Below are positions 6,101-7,424 of a stretch of 7,424 bases of DNA, one piece after another. Under the pieces are notes generated by a model. The model ran no database searches. It was not told the DNA's origin and saw only the letters and a list, made by a program, of their open reading frames with translations. Source of the stretch: an uncultured Bilophila sp. (GTDB taxonomy: Bacteria > Desulfobacterota > Desulfovibrionia > Desulfovibrionales > Desulfovibrionaceae). The stretch's first letter is position 1. Every line of letters begins with the position of its first letter. The position numbers were made by a program, and so were the translations under genes. The DNA is taken from NCBI GenBank assembly GCA_902373525.1, contig CABKMN010000115.1:1-7424 (forward strand). Direction: 5' to 3'.

Positions 6101-7262
6101 CGAGAAGATGGCGGGGCACGGCGTCTATGGCCGCCTGAGCGGCGACGTCTTCTGCATGTGCGTGGACTACCCCCGCGACCGCATCCTGCGCCTCATCCGG
6201 GAGCTGACGGACCGGCTGGCGGACTATCCCCTGCCCTACAAGGTGGTGCCCTCCTTCGGCATCTGCGAAGTGGACAACATCGACACGCCCATCAACGTGC
6301 TCTGCGACTGGGCCAACCTCGCGCTCAAGACCATCAAGGGCAACTACCTGAACAGCTACGCCTTTTATGACGGCAAGCTGCGCGAGAAGATTCTTGAGGA
6401 AAAGACCATCGAGAACCAGATGCACGACGCGCTGCTGCAAGGCCAGTTCGTGCTCTACCTCCAGCCCAAGGTGCACATCCCGACCTCGCGCATCATCGGC
6501 TCGGAGGGGCTCGTGCGCTGGCTGCACCCCGTGGAGGGGCTGATGCCGCCGGACCGCTTCATCCCGCTGTTCGAGAAGAACGGCTTCATCATCCGGCTGG
6601 ACGAATACATCTGGGAGCAGGCGTGCATCACTCTGCGCCGCTGGCTGGACCACGGCCTGACGCCCACGCCCATCTCCGTGAACATGTCCCGCATGCACAT
6701 CCACGATCCCCGGCTGCGCGAAAAGCTCCTCGGGCTCATGCAGCGGTACGACCTGCCGCCCCGCCTCCTCGAACTGGAGCTGACCGAAAGCGCCTTCCTC
6801 GAAAACGAAAGCGGGCTGTTCCAAGCCATGAAGGAGTTGCAGAACTTCGGCTTCCAGTTCTCGATGGACGATTTCGGCTCGGGGTATTCCTCGCTCAACA
6901 TGCTCAAGAGCATGCCGGTGGACTTCATCAAGATCGACAGAGGGTTCCTCAACGAAGTCGTCACCACGGACCGGGGCAAGACGGTCATCCGGTTCAGCAT
7001 TTCGCTCGCCAAGGAAATGAACATCAAGGTGATTGCGGAAGGCGTGGAGAACGAGGAGCAGGCCGCCTTCCTGCTTCAGGCCGGATGCGCCTACGCGCAG
7101 GGCTATTTCTATTCGAAGCCGCTTCCCGTGCCCGCCTTCGAGGAGCTGGCCTTCAGCGGGAAGGCCCCCTTCCCGGTCGCGCCCGGCATCCGGGCCATCT
7201 CCGAACGGCTGGAAAAGAACGCTTCCGCGGAGGACGATCCCGGCGACGGAAACCGGAGCTGA
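189..7262 (+). CDS. Giant multi-PAS/GAF protein with GGDEF and degenerate GGDEF-EAL domains (c-di-GMP turnover)
   Basis: This 2357-residue protein probably both makes and degrades the second messenger cyclic-di-GMP. In order, it shows PAS-like domains (about residues 14-113 and 129-246), a GGDEF domain (250-414), a GAF-like domain (432-600), a Cys-rich PAS (604-703), eight tandem PAS domains (722-1762), another PAS (1781-1897), a second GGDEF with decayed signature (1905-2062), an EAL domain (2066-2325) and a polar tail of about 30 residues. No signal peptide or membrane segment is visible, so it should be cytoplasmic. The start is fixed on the 5' side by an in-frame TGA at 186-188 touching the ATG, and the first PAS begins soon after it. 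Most GGDEF/EAL proteins are far shorter. Third positions are nearly all G/C throughout, with no frameshift seen. No neighbouring gene is in view, so operon context is unknown. The family assignment is firm; ligands and net activity are inferred. Confidence 0.97.
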   Translation: MDRLQAFLDNPHGLSGTAAVVADGELTILAADRDFVSLTGDAGQGPSALSSLLEPASAARLADLLSRAPRTFEWDGSLLRADRKLLVHLSATRMRDVARDGAPLYLAVFIDQHGVEEVRRSAAFEKRKYDLIADMSEDIPFEYDYGTDTIVYSPKYRDTFGSDPVIPRFLERLLAGEIVDPVGAGFGPSFLSMASEDGVGNIPECFLPTASGGKRWYALFRTTLRDGLGNPVKAVGALRDIDRQKREQLRLLDKSRSDAMTGLFNKVTTEEEIRIALRDARPGSLGVLFMIDIDNFKNVNDNMGHLAGDSILVEIARQLGRTFRQGDVIGRVGGDEFHVYMRDVREPASIRERAQELCSSIRRLFMDSRLDNAISISVGIAVTDHPIPYDDLFRQADVALYRAKGNGKNRYEFFGQNSDGETGQPSSPLALHTVRNSIMVDIIDILFSMCDIREGVDKALEFVGNALRVDKIVIFENSLDGKTVSMSHEWSADPKWREKERFQNVPAEELSLPEPSDSSGVYYCSDLAGVPAEEKSFLRDPSVTSLLHCDIRREGHTVGHIGFEERGGRRIWTQQEVDALILMSRIIGEYIRQRRSSTLLRESAEATRAILDGLPRTAVYVIDSNHRIVYFNRTVADAYPDTRIGMTCFDVFWGRNDICSFCPVAANREQASFTSRHAHSPFKGLVDISVSQILWENRHPAHIVMLSEHAPTDGERRERERCATLVKTLCASYHHVLDIDVETGQYANIAGEPQPDAPLTGDYARQFEASVERVLPRYRKDFREAFGLPGLRDLFTSGAKERHLEYAFNRGDGPHWRRRLAVPYRTGAGERRVLQCIRDIDDQKRIEDIRRQEEENLRIALQNSYAKVYRISLDANRLTCLFCNVSLLGTIDVTGRYDEDIRTVMESRVHPRDRAAFLAFFRAEHLLEGLERGGELSVEYRKLALDGTYHWMLALVVPLPGRHGEAVALVRDVTESKERQDNYLLALQNNYAEIFRLDIARRTISPLFTNVAQVVEAAWSPDFDVFVRDRAVDRVHPDSLGDVSDFYGRRLFERLARGETPEIEYRKRLSPDGPYRWLSATVQPLPGNKEHALLLIRDITETKDEETNYLLALQSNYTEIFRLDLLNGQISAVYYNSAQVSIPADSMSLDAFVRERGDGRVHPDQLAAVKDFYRPANILERLKRGDVPELEYRKRQIEDGPYRWVAATIRPLPGSEDQALLLLRDVTDLRDEETNFYKVLQRSYTEIYEISLDADTVRVIHREDSRFLAPRLSFRFWEDTLSIAETSVHPEDREAFLAHYSPDNIRRRLAEDPRLELEYRLRTKDGSYRWMASLLLPLPGNAGKLLILGQDIDARKRMEKTAARLERRQSAVLRQSGDCIIEIDMHTWRFTRSVSASHLGLEPRQGDFRDFYAKTVAILHPDDVERISRSMSPEALEQARRSHCREITDQYRVLISGEYLWLENRIFFLVEGEDATAFFILRDISDQKRLEEERAREEERFNLALRNTYTEIYEIDIYADTPHLVYANETHLIRVDRDPHADIHSVAETLIHPEDRGRFLAAFSGTNIRKEFAAGRQEVPAEYRRLGDDGNWYWVSAAIVPICGHDACRSDRAMLLVRDISEDKRREQRQRISDQYDHALRNIYDELYELNVTQDTYRIVYHVEGKYVSPDASGSLSGVIDLVSREMIHPDDRERFLDFFDLDAVRRSFASGREYRIGEFRKLWHDKAYHWASITVFPVAQPEGGDEIYLAFIMDIGDRKQAEEIAQQNVLLERQRLDDERYRTIVEQTDTLVFEWNLETGTRYLSPELVERFAGNYDDRDLIRVWLDDKVIHSEDLPLLTNFIYGIRTRAYTEMTARFRRRDGSFIWCKAALTCLRGPDGKPKRYIGTLNDVDNATRSVLALKYRAEYDLLTDLYNMHTFYSRTAQELRAHPDRQYSIIRMDIDRFKVINDLYGLKEGDKLLIFIAGLLREKMAGHGVYGRLSGDVFCMCVDYPRDRILRLIRELTDRLADYPLPYKVVPSFGICEVDNIDTPINVLCDWANLALKTIKGNYLNSYAFYDGKLREKILEEKTIENQMHDALLQGQFVLYLQPKVHIPTSRIIGSEGLVRWLHPVEGLMPPDRFIPLFEKNGFIIRLDEYIWEQACITLRRWLDHGLTPTPISVNMSRMHIHDPRLREKLLGLMQRYDLPPRLLELELTESAFLENESGLFQAMKELQNFGFQFSMDDFGSGYSSLNMLKSMPVDFIKIDRGFLNEVVTTDRGKTVIRFSISLAKEMNIKVIAEGVENEEQAAFLLQAGCAYAQGYFYSKPLPVPAFEELAFSGKAPFPVAPGIRAISERLEKNASAEDDPGDGNRS
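228..926 (+). other. N-terminal pair of PAS-like sensor domains (residues 14-246)
   Basis: Two PAS-fold segments precede the first cyclase. The first (about residues 14-113) begins near AAVVADGELTILAADRDF and ends in the strand LAVFIDQ; it is divergent and called mainly from the strand pattern and its place before a second PAS. The second (about 129-246) begins KYDLIADMSEDIPFEYDYGT and ends with the typical PAS exit motif ALRDIDRQKR at 237-246. A charged linker, REQLRLLDKSRSD, then leads straight into the GGDEF domain, as in signalling-helix linkers that pass PAS conformational change to a cyclase. No cofactor-binding motif is recognisable, so the ligand is unknown. Confidence 0.7.
936..1430 (+). 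other. GGDEF domain 1, predicted active diguanylate cyclase with inhibitory site (residues 250-414)
   Basis: This domain should condense two GTP into cyclic-di-GMP when two copies meet in a dimer. It opens with DAMTGLFNK (258-266), the usual D-x-L-T-x-L-x-N entry. The metal-binding Asp292 sits in FMIDIDNFK. The GTP-contacting Asn300 and Asp309 lie in NDNMGHLAGD. The signature GGDEF is intact at 333-337. An RxxD inhibitory site (Arg324-Gln-Gly-Asp327) lies exactly five residues before it, predicting feedback inhibition by the product. It ends ALYRAKGNGKNRYEFF at about 414. All residues known to matter in characterised cyclases are present, so activity is likely but untested. Its position ahead of a GAF and a long PAS array, rather than at the C-terminus, is unusual. 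Confidence 0.95.
1482..1988 (+). other. GAF-like sensor domain (residues 432-600)
   Basis: About 170 residues after the first cyclase read as a GAF domain. Helical DIIDILFSMCDIREGVDKAL leads to a strand VDKIVIFENSLDGKTVSMSHEW, a pattern common in GAF domains of bacterial signalling proteins. Further on come HTVGHIGFEERGGRRIWTQQE and a closing helix VDALILMSRIIGEYIRQRR that leads into the next PAS. GAF domains bind small ligands such as cyclic nucleotides or serve in dimerisation. I see no motif that would name the ligand. The call rests on this strand/helix pattern and the location between sensory domains. Confidence 0.65.
1998..2297 (+). other. PAS domain with Cys-x10-Cys-x2-Cys-Pro motif (residues 604-703)
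   Basis: A PAS domain starts ATRAILDGLPRTAVYVIDSN, followed by RIVYFNRTVADAYP, the usual start of a PAS core. It then has GMTCFDVFWGRNDICSFCPV, placing cysteines at 648, 659 and 662 with a proline after the last. From memory, similar G-x2-C-x-x-V-F-x-G-R...C-x2-C-P segments recur in PAS domains of anaerobic bacteria and archaea. Their function is not established to my knowledge; metal, Fe-S or thiol redox sensing would be reasonable. Histidines in SRHAHSPFKG nearby could also ligate a metal. PAS identity is fairly sure; the sensing role is inference. Confidence 0.75.
2352..5474 (+). repeat. Tandem array of eight PAS domains, period about 126-135 residues (residues 722-1762)
   Basis: Eight PAS domains follow one another with almost no spacer. 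A recurring entry motif, A-L-Q-N-x-Y-x-E-I-[FY]-x-[LI]-D, aligns at residues 728, 860, 986, 1112, 1239, 1372, 1504 and 1639, giving steps of 132, 126, 126, 127, 133, 132 and 135. Most units then carry [VI]HP[ED]DR, a helix rich in Arg and Phe, EYRK or a relative, DGxYRW, PLPG and the exit R-D-[IV]-[TSD]. These are hallmarks of the PAS_3/PAC type. The units at 728 and 1372 are the most divergent. Regular spacing and sequence similarity indicate growth by internal duplication. Such arrays sense ligands, mediate dimerisation or act as rigid spacers; which applies here cannot be read from sequence. Confidence 0.88.
5529..5879 (+). other. Last PAS domain before the C-terminal GGDEF-EAL module (residues 1781-1897)
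   Basis: After a charged, probably coiled-coil linker (QAEEIAQQNVLLERQRLDDE), this PAS starts RYRTIVEQTDTLVFEWNLETG. It carries VIHSEDLPLL in place of the HPEDR motif, RFRRRDGSFIWCKAALTCL as its C-terminal strand pair, and YIGTLNDVDNATRS as exit. It differs from the array units and looks more like PAS domains commonly found directly upstream of GGDEF-EAL pairs. It may therefore have been part of the ancestral C-terminal module and directly control it; this last point is inference. Confidence 0.8.
5901..6374 (+). other. GGDEF domain 2, degenerate (SGDVF), probably regulatory (residues 1905-2062)
   Basis: The domain begins AEYDLLTDLYNMHTF and keeps the nucleotide-contacting residues Asp1943 (RMDIDRFK), Asn1951 and Asp1960 (NDLYGLKEGD). 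Its signature, however, reads SGDVF at 1984-1988 instead of GGDEF, so the glutamate needed for catalysis is a valine and the first glycine a serine. No RxxD inhibitory site stands at the expected place (AGHG at 1975-1978). It is therefore unlikely to make c-di-GMP. In known GGDEF-EAL proteins such a decayed domain can bind GTP and stimulate the attached phosphodiesterase; the retained pocket residues make that plausible here, but it is inference. Confidence 0.92.
6384..7163 (+). other. EAL domain, predicted active c-di-GMP phosphodiesterase (residues 2066-2325)
   Basis: This domain should hydrolyse cyclic-di-GMP to linear pGpG using two metal ions. The name motif reads E-G-L-V-R at 2106-2110, so alanine is glycine, but the metal-binding Glu2106 and the following Leu and Arg are kept. 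Other catalytic residues are in place: Asn2165 (ISVNMSR), Glu2197 (ELTES), Asp2227-Asp2228 (MDDFGSGYSSL, the loop 6 region), Lys2248 (FIKIDRGF), Glu2284 and Glu2287 (AEGVENEEQ) and Gln2304 (QGYFYSKPL). The domain is of normal length and ends about 30 residues before the stop. Activity is therefore likely despite the substitution. Confidence 0.95.
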
Positions 7263-7264
7263 CC

Positions 7265-7282
7265 CGCCCGCGCCGGGCGTTT
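7265..7282 (+). terminator. GC-rich hairpin with short T run directly after the stop
   Basis: CGCCCG at 7265-7270 pairs perfectly with CGGGCG at 7274-7279 around a three-base loop, and TTT follows at 7280-7282. It starts two bases after the stop codon. The stem is strong, but the T run is short and is followed by CCC, so it may be a weak intrinsic terminator or only an mRNA-stabilising 3' hairpin. Confidence 0.4.
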
Positions 7283-7424
7283 CCCGCGCCGCCGGACCGC
7301 CGGACCGTGCAGGCCGCACGGCGCGCCTCCGCGCAATCCCCCCGCGTGTCCCCCTGCGGCGTTTGGGGCATATGTCCGCGCAGCCCGCCCCACGGGCTTC
7401 CCGCTCCGCCCCCGGACCGTCCCG
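7283..7424. other. Downstream intergenic sequence with repeats and small hairpins, no gene supported
   Basis: This stretch contains a tandem direct repeat of GCCGGACC (7291-7298 and 7299-7306). It also has two six-pair hairpins: CCGTGC/GCACGG at 7305-7310 and 7316-7321, and AGCCCG/CGGGCT at 7382-7387 and 7393-7398. Neither hairpin has a T run on the plus strand. An ATG at 7372 opens a frame to the window end, but it has no ribosome binding site and only 17 codons are visible, so no gene is called. Confidence 0.5.

Noticed and set aside
6455..7027. A 190-codon minus-strand frame opposite the EAL domain
   Set aside because: Ser/Arg/Met-rich antisense shadow of a conserved enzyme domain with intact catalytic residues in the sense frame.
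7109..7393. Minus-strand frame of 94 codons overlapping the 3' end of the large gene
   Set aside because: Gly/Arg/Ala-rich, no motif, no ribosome binding site, mostly antisense to the EAL tail and the GC-rich downstream sequence.

Overview
The window holds one very large gene and short non-coding flanks. The DNA is strongly GC-rich, and the gene's third codon positions are almost always G or C. The plus-strand gene at 189-7262 encodes a 2357-residue, apparently cytoplasmic cyclic-di-GMP signalling protein. Its order is PAS - PAS - GGDEF - GAF - about ten further PAS domains - degenerate GGDEF - EAL. I see no transposon, phage, tRNA, rRNA or CRISPR signal and no second convincing gene.

Layout. 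Bases 1-188 are upstream non-coding sequence, with a T-rich patch, an imperfect palindrome and a weak ribosome binding site. The ATG at 189 directly follows an in-frame TGA, so the reading frame cannot extend further 5'. Residues 1-246 carry two PAS-like sensor domains. Residues 250-414 are a complete diguanylate cyclase domain with GGDEF motif and RxxD inhibitory site. Residues 432-600 look like a GAF domain. Residues 604-703 are a PAS with a Cys-x10-Cys-x2-Cys-Pro motif. Residues 722-1762 are eight consecutive PAS domains with a repeat period of about 126-135 residues, and residues 1781-1897 are a last PAS. Residues 1905-2062 are a GGDEF domain whose signature has decayed to SGDVF, and residues 2066-2325 are an EAL phosphodiesterase domain. 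A GC-rich hairpin followed by TTT lies right after the stop codon, and two more small hairpins lie in the remaining 160 bases.

How it probably works (inference). The N-terminal GGDEF should make c-di-GMP and be feedback inhibited. The C-terminal EAL should break it down, with the decayed GGDEF beside it acting as a possible GTP-binding regulator. The long PAS/GAF array between them would integrate many signals or act as a dimerising spacer. The protein could therefore switch between synthesis and degradation.

Organism. High GC, a giant multi-PAS GGDEF/EAL protein and the CxxCP-type PAS would suit an anaerobic deltaproteobacterium such as a member of the Desulfovibrionaceae. This is a low-confidence guess, because no taxonomic marker gene is present.
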